The translations under genes and the position numbers were made by a program. A stretch of 5,748 nucleotides of DNA from Aquirufa sp. (lineage in GTDB: Bacteria; Bacteroidota; Bacteroidia; Cytophagales; Spirosomataceae), in the NCBI GenBank assembly GCA_030833145.1, contig JAURHT010000117.1:1-5748 (forward strand), read 5' to 3'. Positions 1 through 5,748 of the stretch are shown in pieces. A model generated the notes under the pieces. The model was given only the letters and a program-made list of their open reading frames with translations. It ran no database searches and had not been told where the DNA came from. Numbering within the stretch: position 1 is the first letter of the stretch; each line of letters starts with the position of its first letter.

Positions 1-60
1 TCACACGCAATCAACTATTTAACAGGGTATTATTACGCAGGTTATTACAACGCTGCCTAA
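1..60 (+). CDS. Putative Tyr-rich leader peptide (partial, 5' end outside window)
   Basis: Frame 1 is open from the first base to a TAA at 58-60. Its last 19 codons include six Tyr codons: one at 16-18, three in a row at 28-36, and two at 43-48. The end reads GYYYAGYYNAA. This resembles the E. coli pheA leader peptide, in which Phe codons are packed as FFFAFFF. The frame stops 58 nt before an aminotransferase-tyrA operon for tyrosine synthesis, and a competing antiterminator/terminator pair lies between them. I infer that it is a leader peptide whose translation rate reports charged tRNA-Tyr. No start codon is visible in this frame, so the length is unknown. The alternative is that these are the last residues of a larger upstream protein; the hairpin arrangement and the match between codon and pathway argue against that. 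Confidence 0.62.
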   Translation, partial: SHAINYLTGYYYAGYYNAA

Positions 61-96
61 TCGGTTATATAGTTTTTTGTCAATTATATCAGCCGA
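61..96 (+). promoter_or_regulatory. Antiterminator hairpin of the Tyr leader
   Basis: Bases 61-66 (TCGGTT) pair with 91-96 (AGCCGA), including one G-U, and 67-74 (ATATAGTT) pair with 82-89 (AATTATAT), including one G-U. C90 is the only bulge and 75-81 form the loop. The 5' arm begins directly after the leader stop codon, so a ribosome sitting at that stop would block it. The 3' arm consumes the 5' arm of the terminator, making the two structures incompatible. Confidence 0.65.
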
Positions 97-113
97 CTTT
101 ACGTCGGTTTTTT
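91..113 (+). terminator. Rho-independent terminator in the leader, ahead of the aminotransferase
   Basis: AGCCGAC (91-97) pairs with GTCGGTT (103-109) around a 5-nt loop (98-102): seven base pairs with one G-U. A T-run follows through 113, then one G and four more T. Its T-tract ends right at the aminotransferase start codon (119). No promoter could fit between the hairpin and the gene, so transcripts of the operon must pass through it unless they are leaderless. That position supports a regulatory (attenuator) role rather than simple termination of an upstream gene. When folded, the hairpin would also crowd the translation start. Confidence 0.75.
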
Positions 114-118
114 GTTTT

Positions 119-1297
119 ATGAGCTTACAAATCACAGCGGCGAGCCGCTTAAACAGCGTGGAGGAATACTATTTCTCTAAGAAACTGAAGCAGATCGCGG
201 TTTTAAAGGAATCCGGTGTACCTATCATTAACCTAGGTATCGGATCTCCTGACTTAGCCCCATCGTCTGAGACCATCGCGGCCTTGACAGAAAGCGCGGC
301 TAACCCTTCACATCACGCTTACCAAGGTTATCAAGGTATTCCGGCGTTACGCGAGGCATTCGCCTCGTTTTATGCAAAGCATTATGGCGTAACGGTTAAT
401 CCCGCTTCAGAAATTTTACCATTGATTGGTTCCAAAGAAGGAATCATGCACATCGCCATGGCCTATTTAGAAAAAGGCGACGTGACTTTGATTCCTAATC
501 CAGGCTACCCTACTTATTCGGCAGCTTGTTCTTTAGCGGGTGCGACAGTAGAAAGCTATGAGTTATCAGCCACTACTGGTTGGTTACCTGATTTAAAAGC
601 TTTAGAAAAGCGTGATCTTTCCAAAGTCAAAATCATGTGGGTCAATTACCCGCACATGCCTACCGGAGCGCAAGCGACGGTGGAATTCTTCACAGAATTA
701 CGTGACTTCGCTATTCGCCATTCGATCTTATTAGTCAATGATAATCCCTACAGCTTCATCCTGAACGAAAAGCCCATGAGTATGCTGTCGATTCCGGGGA
801 TGCAGGATGTCGCGATCGAATTAAATTCCCTTTCGAAGTCCCACAATATGGCGGGCTGGAGAATTGGGGCAGCTTTTGGGAAGGCAGAATTTCTTGCACC
901 GGTCTTGAAGTTCAAGTCCAATATGGATTCTGGAATGTTCTTACCTTTGCAACAGGCAGCAGTAAAAGCTCTTTCTGCGGACAGCGCGTGGTTTGAGAAT
1001 CAGAATCGCATATACCTTTCGCGCCAAAAACTCGTATTTGAATTATTAGAATTACTCGATTGCGTGTATGATCCGGCACAGTCGGGGATGTTTGTTTGGG
1101 CCAAAATCCCAGTTACATTCGACTCCGGCTACGCGCTCTCAGATAAAATATTGGACGAAAACGCGGTGTTCATTACGCCGGGCGGAATCTTCGGGACACA
1201 AGGCGACGGCTATATCCGTATCTCGCTTTGCGCACAAGAATCCGTTTTCTCACAAGCGATAGATCGCATCAAAAACCACAGCAATGGCATCTCCTAA
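119..1297 (+). CDS. PLP-dependent class I/II aminotransferase, probably aromatic (tyrosine synthesis)
   Basis: A 392-residue fold-type I aminotransferase, cytosolic, with no signal peptide. Visible landmarks are NLGIGSPD (38-45), the cofactor-phosphate loop GSKEG (104-108), NPGYPTY (127-133), NYPHMPTGA (186-194), NDNPY (207-211; Asp208 should bind the pyridine nitrogen and Tyr211 the PLP O3'), SLSKS with the Schiff-base Lys240, GWRIG (246-250) with the phosphate-binding Arg248, and YIRIS (375-379) with Arg377 for the substrate carboxylate. Length is normal for the family. The motif before PTG has Met190 where classical enzymes have Asn. The ATG at 119 is chosen because the protein then begins MSLQITAASRLNSVEEYYF, a plausible native N-terminus; a TTG at 77 in the same frame would run through the terminator hairpin. 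The gene overlaps tyrA by 14 nt, so the likely reaction is 4-hydroxyphenylpyruvate (perhaps also phenylpyruvate) plus glutamate to tyrosine (inferred from context). An aspartate or LL-diaminopimelate-type specificity cannot be excluded from sequence alone. Confidence 0.88.
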   Translation: MSLQITAASRLNSVEEYYFSKKLKQIAVLKESGVPIINLGIGSPDLAPSSETIAALTESAANPSHHAYQGYQGIPALREAFASFYAKHYGVTVNPASEILPLIGSKEGIMHIAMAYLEKGDVTLIPNPGYPTYSAACSLAGATVESYELSATTGWLPDLKALEKRDLSKVKIMWVNYPHMPTGAQATVEFFTELRDFAIRHSILLVNDNPYSFILNEKPMSMLSIPGMQDVAIELNSLSKSHNMAGWRIGAAFGKAEFLAPVLKFKSNMDSGMFLPLQQAAVKALSADSAWFENQNRIYLSRQKLVFELLELLDCVYDPAQSGMFVWAKIPVTFDSGYALSDKILDENAVFITPGGIFGTQGDGYIRISLCAQESVFSQAIDRIKNHSNGIS

Positions 1298-2141
1298 AGT
1301 AGGCATCATCGGTATTGGATTAATAGGTGGATCCATCGCACTCGGTCTTCGCAAGAGTGGCTGGGCGTCCGAAATCGTCGGTATTGATACGAATACAGAA
1401 CACCAGAAAAAGGCACTCTCGCTAAGACTCGTCGACCGCATCGCAACTTGGCAAGAGGCCATCGACTTAGTCGACGTCTTCGTTTGTGCGATTCCGGTTG
1501 ATCTGTTAGTGGCTCTGATTCCCTCCGTTTTAGATGCGCTAAAACCTGGACAAGTGATCATCGAGGTAGGTTCCACCAAAACCCCGGTCTACGAAGCTTT
1601 ACAAAACCACCCCAAAAGAGCCCAATTCGTTTCTACCCACCCCATGGCCGGAACCGAATTCTCGGGTCCTGAAGCGGCTGTTCAAGGACTTTTCGTGGGT
1701 AAGCGTGGTGTCATTTGTGATAAAGAATTAAGTGATCCAGCAGCGGTAGCTTTGATTGAAGATTTATACCGCAGCGGCTTAGAGATGAATCTCATCTACA
1801 TGGGATCCATCGAGCACGATATGCACACAGCCTATATTTCACACATTTCTCACATCTGTTCCTTTGCTTTGGCAAATACCGTACTAGAGAAAGAAAAGAA
1901 CGAAGCGCGCATTTTCGAACTTGCCTCCACCGGCTTTGAATCCACCGTGCGTCTGGCGAAATCTTCCCCAGAAACCTGGAGCCAAATTTTCCACCAGAAC
2001 CAAGAGAATCTACTCGACGTTTTGGACGAATACATCAACACCCTATTGAAATACAAAGGCCTGATGCTTTCTGGCAGCTACGAAAAGCTGAAAGAAGAAT
2101 TAGGAAAGGCGAATGATATTGGGAGAATATTGAAAGGATAA
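1284..2141 (+). CDS. tyrA: Prephenate dehydrogenase
   Basis: A 285-residue cytosolic enzyme that oxidatively decarboxylates prephenate to 4-hydroxyphenylpyruvate. The N-terminal Rossmann domain shows GIGLIGGS (10-17), the dinucleotide-binding glycine motif, and Asp35 at the end of the second strand (VGID), which indicates NAD rather than NADP. EVGSTK (94-99) and THPMAGTE (118-125), with catalytic-type His119, are family signatures. The all-helical C-terminal domain has EHDMHTAYISHISH (177-190), including His187, and STVRLAKSSPETW (220-232), with Arg223 expected to hold the substrate carboxylate. The chain ends soon after the helical domain, so there is no ACT domain and no fused chorismate mutase. 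The ATG lies inside the end of the aminotransferase gene (14-nt overlap, different frame), and no Shine-Dalgarno motif is visible, so translational coupling is likely. A terminator follows directly, making this the last gene of the operon. Confidence 0.93.
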   Translation: MASPKVGIIGIGLIGGSIALGLRKSGWASEIVGIDTNTEHQKKALSLRLVDRIATWQEAIDLVDVFVCAIPVDLLVALIPSVLDALKPGQVIIEVGSTKTPVYEALQNHPKRAQFVSTHPMAGTEFSGPEAAVQGLFVGKRGVICDKELSDPAAVALIEDLYRSGLEMNLIYMGSIEHDMHTAYISHISHICSFALANTVLEKEKNEARIFELASTGFESTVRLAKSSPETWSQIFHQNQENLLDVLDEYINTLLKYKGLMLSGSYEKLKEELGKANDIGRILKG

Positions 2142-2171
2142 AAAAAGACTCCCATTCCTGAGAGTCTTTTT
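2142..2171. terminator. Bidirectional Rho-independent terminator between convergent genes
   Basis: AAAAAGACTC (2142-2151) pairs perfectly with GAGTCTTTTT (2162-2171) around a 10-nt loop. The A-run on one side and T-run on the other give each strand a U-tract after the GACTC/GAGTC stem. It starts one base after the tyrA stop codon and ends six bases before the stop codon of the M1 peptidase on the opposite strand, so it can end both transcripts. Confidence 0.88.
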
Positions 2172-2177
2172 CATTTC

Positions 2178-4127
2178 TTACCGCGAGCGAACACTCAGCG
2201 GCTTCCACGTATTATTCTTGGAATCCATATCTGGGAATGAATGATCTGGATCAATCACCACCGATTTAATCGGTAGCTTCGTTGATGTGCGGAATGTCCA
2301 GCTAGCACCTCGCTGCCAAATCTCCACCGGGAACGTAAAGCGTTCTTTTTCTCCGCTCGTCAATTCCACTTCCACAACTGCTGGCATGGCCATCTTGTCT
2401 AAGTTTTCGATCGTAATGACAGCCCCTTTCGCAGGATCTTGCTCTACGTAATCCACGTCTTTAACGGATTGATCAAGTCTCCAAAGTTCATAGAACCAGG
2501 CTCTCCAGAACCAACCTAAATCTTCACCAGCGCCATCTTCCATTGCACGGAAGAAGTCCATTGGAGTCGGGTGTTTAAAAGCCCATTTGGCAATATAATT
2601 TTTAAAAGCATAATCAAAACGATCTGGTCCTAAGATATGCTCACGTAAGATGCGTAATCCAAAACCAGGTTTATTGTACGCCTCCCAACCCAAATTACGG
2701 GTTTGAATCACATCAGGAATCGACATAATCGGATCAGCCGTTTCGCGGAACATCGATTTCGCGATCGTATGCATATCAAATTTACGGTTCTTGTACTCAC
2801 CTTTATTAAAGGCATCCGTCGAATAGAAATTGATAAACGTATTAAAGCCCTCATCCATCCAAGCGAATTTACGCTCGTTAGATCCTACAATCATCGGGAA
2901 CCAGTTATGGCCAAATTCGTGGTCCGTCACGCCCCATAAAGAAGCCGTTTTATCCTTGTATCCACAGAAAATGATACCTGGATATTCCATACCTGAAACG
3001 ATACCTGCAACATTCGTCGCTACCGGATAGGTATACTCGTATAACCAGTTCGAATAATGCTCAATCGACGCTTTCACGTATTCTGATGAACGAGCCCAAG
3101 CGTCTTTGCCATCTGATTCTACCGGATAAACAGACACAGCTAGAGACTTCTTGCCACTAGGTAAATTGATGCGGCAAGCATCTAGGATGAATGATTTAGA
3201 CGATGCAAAAGCCACATCGCGCGCATTGTTGCACTTAAATTTCCAAGTCAAACGATCTTTTGCTGGACGAGAAGTTGGATCAGTTACCTCAGCGGCCGAA
3301 CGAATCACAACTGTAGTTTCAGAATTCGCAGCTGCAGCCCATTTCTTTACCTGATCAGCCGTATACACTTCCGTTGGATTCAACAATTCACCCGAACCCA
3401 CCACGATGTGCGAGGCTGGAGCATTGATTGAATATTCAAAATTGCCGTATTCTAAATAGAATTCGCCCGCCCCTAAATAAGGCAATACGTTCCATCCTTC
3501 GATATCGTCGTACACACAAACGCGGGGGAACCATTGCGCCACTGTGTAGATCGCGCCATTTTTGGTTTGTTGGATACCCATTCTGTCCGAAGCATTCTCC
3601 GGAGAAGTGAATGAATAAGCGATTTTAATCTTTGCAGTACCTACTTTTTCTGCCAAAGGAGAAGCTAAACGAATCTGCATTCGCGTATCTTCCACAATGA
3701 AATTTGCTGGCTTGCCATCGATCGTTACACTTTCAATTTTGTAACCACCCTCGAAAGCTAAATTCCCAAAACGACCACCCGAAATAGGCGTCGTCTTGCC
3801 TCCGCGAGACTGGGTATTGAAGCTATTTTGGTCTAATTGCAACCACAAAAACGGTAGCTTATCTGGAGAATTATTCTTGTAGGTAATCTCCACATCCCCC
3901 GTGATTTTGTTTGCTACATCATCTAAGGAAACAGCAATCTTATAATCTGCTGAGTTTTGCCAATAGCCCGGTCCCGGAACTCCTGCCGCAGAACGCGCTG
4001 GCGAAACAGGCCCATAGTTCCACAACGGGTGAAACAATTCGTGAGCAGAATACTTACTTTGAGCTAACGCGGCTGTTGATAATAACAACGCTAAGCCCAG
4101 AAAAACGTGTTTTTTAAACATATTCAT
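2178..4127 (-). CDS. Secreted M1-family zinc metallopeptidase (aminopeptidase-like)
   Basis: A 649-residue gluzincin peptidase. The N-terminus has lysines, a hydrophobic stretch (8-19) and a signal peptidase I-type site after ALA (20-22), so it is exported. No cysteine follows the site, so it is not a lipoprotein. A beta-rich N-terminal domain (about 55-270) precedes the catalytic domain. There, GMEYP (379-383) takes the place of the GAMEN substrate-recognition motif, HEFGH (403-407) supplies two zinc ligands and Glu404 as base, and MDEGF (424-428) supplies the third ligand Glu426, 18 residues after His407 as in the family. Tyr484 (EAYNK) is a candidate for the transition-state tyrosine. A helical segment (about 490-555) and a C-terminal beta-type segment (about 565-645) follow; no type IX secretion sorting tail is evident. 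The exact substrate is unknown; peptide scavenging in the periplasm is a reasonable inference. The gene starts 2 nt after the acyl-CoA dehydrogenase stop. A second ATG at 4121 would shorten it by two residues. Confidence 0.9.
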   Translation of the reverse strand: MNMFKKHVFLGLALLLSTAALAQSKYSAHELFHPLWNYGPVSPARSAAGVPGPGYWQNSADYKIAVSLDDVANKITGDVEITYKNNSPDKLPFLWLQLDQNSFNTQSRGGKTTPISGGRFGNLAFEGGYKIESVTIDGKPANFIVEDTRMQIRLASPLAEKVGTAKIKIAYSFTSPENASDRMGIQQTKNGAIYTVAQWFPRVCVYDDIEGWNVLPYLGAGEFYLEYGNFEYSINAPASHIVVGSGELLNPTEVYTADQVKKWAAAANSETTVVIRSAAEVTDPTSRPAKDRLTWKFKCNNARDVAFASSKSFILDACRINLPSGKKSLAVSVYPVESDGKDAWARSSEYVKASIEHYSNWLYEYTYPVATNVAGIVSGMEYPGIIFCGYKDKTASLWGVTDHEFGHNWFPMIVGSNERKFAWMDEGFNTFINFYSTDAFNKGEYKNRKFDMHTIAKSMFRETADPIMSIPDVIQTRNLGWEAYNKPGFGLRILREHILGPDRFDYAFKNYIAKWAFKHPTPMDFFRAMEDGAGEDLGWFWRAWFYELWRLDQSVKDVDYVEQDPAKGAVITIENLDKMAMPAVVEVELTSGEKERFTFPVEIWQRGASWTFRTSTKLPIKSVVIDPDHSFPDMDSKNNTWKPLSVRSR

Positions 4128-4129
4128 TC

Positions 4130-5748
4130 TTATTTATGATCAAAAATAGTCAAAACTTCCTCATCCATCAAACGCTTCGATAAACCTAAAGCCTTAGGTA
4201 CCTCGTAGTGGTAGAAGAATTTCATCGTGTGAATCTTGTCCTTGTAGAAAGCTTCGTCTTCTGCGCTCAAACCACCTTTGGCTAAGGCAGCCGCCGCCAC
4301 GTGACCTTGCTTTAACCATTGCCAAGCTACGGTTATCAAGCCGAACAATTCCATATACAAAGTCGAATCCGCTAAGAACACTTCGATTTCGCCTTTCATC
4401 GCGAAACCTAATTTATGCATCGTCACTTTCGTTAGATTTTCTAATTCTTTCTCTAACATCTCCGCATATTTGCTTAGGTTTTCGTGTCCTTTTGCAACAG
4501 CGATGTCTGCATAAACTAACTTTCCTAAGGTCTGCAAAGCAGCTCCATTATTCGCTGGAATACCGCGACCTAATAAAGTCAAACCGTGAATACCGGTTGT
4601 TCCTTCATAGATCGACATAATCCGCACGTCGCGGGCCATTTGCTCTAGTGGGAAATCTTCGGTGTATCCATAACCTCCTAATACTTGCAATCCTTGATTA
4701 ACCGCCTGAGTGCCCATCTCTGCTGGATAGGTTTTCGCTACGGTAGTCATCAAGTCAAGCATCATTTGGGCTTCTTTTTTCTCTTCTCCGTCTAAGCTTT
4801 TCGCTAGGTCATCCCACATAAAGCATTGGAACAATAAGCCCATGGAGCCTTCTACGATGGCTTTTTGGAAATACAACATGCGTTGTACATCCGGGTGGTT
4901 TTTAATTAAGGTAGGAGGCGTGTTTGGATCTTTGTTCGTTAATAAACGACCTTGAGCGCGCTCATTTGCATACTGCTTCGAAGCATGGTACGCAGCAGAA
5001 GCAATGTAGGCTCCACCCATTCCCACGCCTAGACGCGCTTCGTTCATCATTTGGAACATATAAGACAACCCTTTATTCGGTTCGCCTACTAGGTAACCGA
5101 TCGAGTTTCCTTTGTCGCCAAAAGAGAGGTGAAGTGCCGGTGTGGCTTTTTGGCCCATCTTATGATAGACGCCTAAAGAGACCACTTCGTTATTCACTAA
5201 TGTGCCATTTTCGATGCGCTTCTTAGGCACAACGAAAAGCGAAATCCCTTTCGTACCGGCTGGAGCGCCCTCTAAACGAGCTAAAACCAAGTGAATGATA
5301 TTTTCTGAGAAGTGATTATCCCCTCCTGAAATGAATATTTTTTGTCCTTTAATGGCATACGTTCCATCCCCTAAATCCTTAGCAGACGTAGACGCATCAT
5401 TCAAGGAACTTCCCGCCTGAGGCTCAGTCAAACACATCGTGCCTGCCCACTTGCCTGAAAGCATGTTAGGAACGTAAGTATCGGCTAATTCTTTCGAACC
5501 AAAAGAGGCAATTAAGTGTGCTGCCCCGTGGGATAGTCCTGTGAACATTACCGCTGAATTATGAGCCGCACCACGAATGAACTCGTGCGCTCCACCGATC
5601 ATGGAGGGAACTTGCTGACCACCGTGTTCGAAATCAAACGTACAACCGATCATTCCAGACTCCCCCATCTCTTTCATATAAGGCTCAATTCCGGGGTGAA
5701 CGTGTACGACTCCATCGACTAATTCAGCCGCTTTGCGATCTGAATCAA
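4130..5748 (-). CDS. Acyl-CoA dehydrogenase, DmdC/FadE5-type with extra C-terminal domain (5' end missing)
   Basis: An FAD-dependent flavoenzyme that puts an alpha-beta double bond into an acyl-CoA, cytosolic. The frame stays open to the window edge: 23 further codons precede the ATG at 5677 and include [13 protein letters not shown]. The true start is therefore outside and 538 residues are visible; relatives have about 600. Numbering from the Met at 5677: [11 protein letters not shown] (81-91) and KIFISGGD (113-120) form the flavin/substrate-binding middle domain. [10 protein letters not shown] (213-222) opens the helical C-terminal domain. [20 protein letters not shown] (334-353) leads to YEGTTGI (357-363), where Glu358 matches the catalytic base of medium-chain acyl-CoA dehydrogenase. 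Residues about 390-515 form the extra helical domain typical of the long DmdC/FadE5 group. Fatty-acyl-CoA or 3-methylmercaptopropionyl-CoA substrates are both possible; motifs do not settle it. It is first of the two visible minus-strand genes, 2 nt before the M1 peptidase. Confidence 0.92.
   Translation of the reverse strand, partial: DSDRKAAELVDGVVHVHPGIEPYMKEMGESGMIGCTFDFEHGGQQVPSMIGGAHEFIRGAAHNSAVMFTGLSHGAAHLIASFGSKELADTYVPNMLSGKWAGTMCLTEPQAGSSLNDASTSAKDLGDGTYAIKGQKIFISGGDNHFSENIIHLVLARLEGAPAGTKGISLFVVPKKRIENGTLVNNEVVSLGVYHKMGQKATPALHLSFGDKGNSIGYLVGEPNKGLSYMFQMMNEARLGVGMGGAYIASAAYHASKQYANERAQGRLLTNKDPNTPPTLIKNHPDVQRMLYFQKAIVEGSMGLLFQCFMWDDLAKSLDGEEKKEAQMMLDLMTTVAKTYPAEMGTQAVNQGLQVLGGYGYTEDFPLEQMARDVRIMSIYEGTTGIHGLTLLGRGIPANNGAALQTLGKLVYADIAVAKGHENLSKYAEMLEKELENLTKVTMHKLGFAMKGEIEVFLADSTLYMELFGLITVAWQWLKQGHVAAAALAKGGLSAEDEAFYKDKIHTMKFFYHYEVPKALGLSKRLMDEEVLTIFDHK

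Larger units (their letters stand above)
13..113 (+). promoter_or_regulatory. Putative tyrosine-responsive transcription attenuator
   Basis: Four segments can form three exclusive helices. Segment 1 (13-23) pairs with segment 2 (64-74) at 10 of 11 positions and would act as protector. Segment 2 (61-74) pairs with segment 3 (82-96) in 14 base pairs, with a single bulge at C90 and a 7-nt loop at 75-81, and would act as antiterminator. Segment 3 (91-97) pairs with segment 4 (103-109) to make the terminator. Segments 2:3 and 3:4 share bases 91-96. By the known logic of amino-acid attenuators, a ribosome stalled on the Tyr codons (28-48) leaves 61-96 free, the antiterminator forms and the operon is read. 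A ribosome reaching the stop at 58-60 would cover about ten bases downstream, masking segment 2, so the terminator forms. Pairings are read directly from the sequence; the regulatory behaviour is inferred. Confidence 0.68.

Noticed and set aside
70..79. Possible Bacteroidota -7 promoter element (TAnnTTTG-like) in the run ending TTTTTTG
   Set aside because: The spacing between TA and TTTG is wrong, no clear -33 TTG partner is placed correctly, and the bases are better explained as the antiterminator stem and loop.
77..118. TTG start at 77 extending the aminotransferase by 14 residues
   Set aside because: The extension would be encoded by the antiterminator and terminator hairpins, and its residues do not look like part of the enzyme; the ATG at 119 gives a sensible N-terminus.
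1..118. T-box or tyrosine riboswitch in the leader
   Set aside because: No T-box consensus or specifier-loop architecture is visible, and T-boxes belong mainly to Firmicutes; a Tyr-codon leader with competing hairpins explains the region better.
1250..1579. 109-codon minus-strand frame opposite the start of tyrA
   Set aside because: It lies wholly over well-supported coding sequence on the other strand, has no recognisable motif and low-complexity Ser/Thr/Met-rich content typical of a shadow frame.
2178..2260. Type IX secretion C-terminal sorting domain on the M1 peptidase
   Set aside because: The C-terminus is a short Asp/Ser/Asn/Lys-containing tail ending in Arg without the usual sorting-domain motifs; the protein is near the expected catalytic length without an added domain.
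4924..5226. 100-codon plus-strand frame inside the acyl-CoA dehydrogenase gene
   Set aside because: It is antisense to conserved flavin-binding domain sequence and has no family features.
5675..5677. ATG at 5677 as the true start of the acyl-CoA dehydrogenase
   Set aside because: The frame stays open for 23 more codons to the window edge with protein-like sequence, and the visible protein is shorter than the usual family length.

Overview
The window looks like chromosomal DNA of a Bacteroidota bacterium, possibly a Cytophagales-type freshwater or environmental member (inference, moderate for the phylum, low below it). The reasons are moderate GC by eye, start codons preceded by A/T-rich sequence with no Shine-Dalgarno motif, an aromatic-type aminotransferase directly joined to a short prephenate dehydrogenase, a secreted M1 peptidase of the kind common in this phylum, and a long DmdC/FadE5-type acyl-CoA dehydrogenase. 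There is no sign of mobile DNA, CRISPR, rRNA or tRNA, and the window is almost fully coding.

Left part, + strand (1-2141): a two-gene tyrosine-biosynthesis unit. A PLP-dependent class I/II aminotransferase (119-1297) overlaps by 14 nt the gene for prephenate dehydrogenase TyrA (1284-2141). TyrA converts prephenate to 4-hydroxyphenylpyruvate, and the aminotransferase is the likely enzyme for the last step to L-tyrosine. In front of them, positions 1-118 have the layout of a ribosome-mediated transcription attenuator. A short frame ending at 58-60 carries six Tyr codons in its last 19 codons. It is followed by an antiterminator hairpin (61-96) and a Rho-independent terminator (91-113) that share bases and exclude each other. 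A third helix (13-23 with 64-74) could act as the protector. This is the most interesting feature: an apparent Tyr-sensing analogue of the enterobacterial pheA leader. The 5' end of the leader lies outside the window.

Middle (2142-2171): one hairpin with an A-tract before it and a T-tract after it sits between convergent genes and can terminate both transcripts.

Right part, - strand (2178-5748): an acyl-CoA dehydrogenase (5' end cut by the window edge) is followed after 2 nt by a secreted M1-family zinc aminopeptidase. They are probably co-transcribed, with a promoter to the right of the window. Their functions, fatty-acyl or related acyl-CoA oxidation and periplasmic peptide cleavage, have no obvious link.
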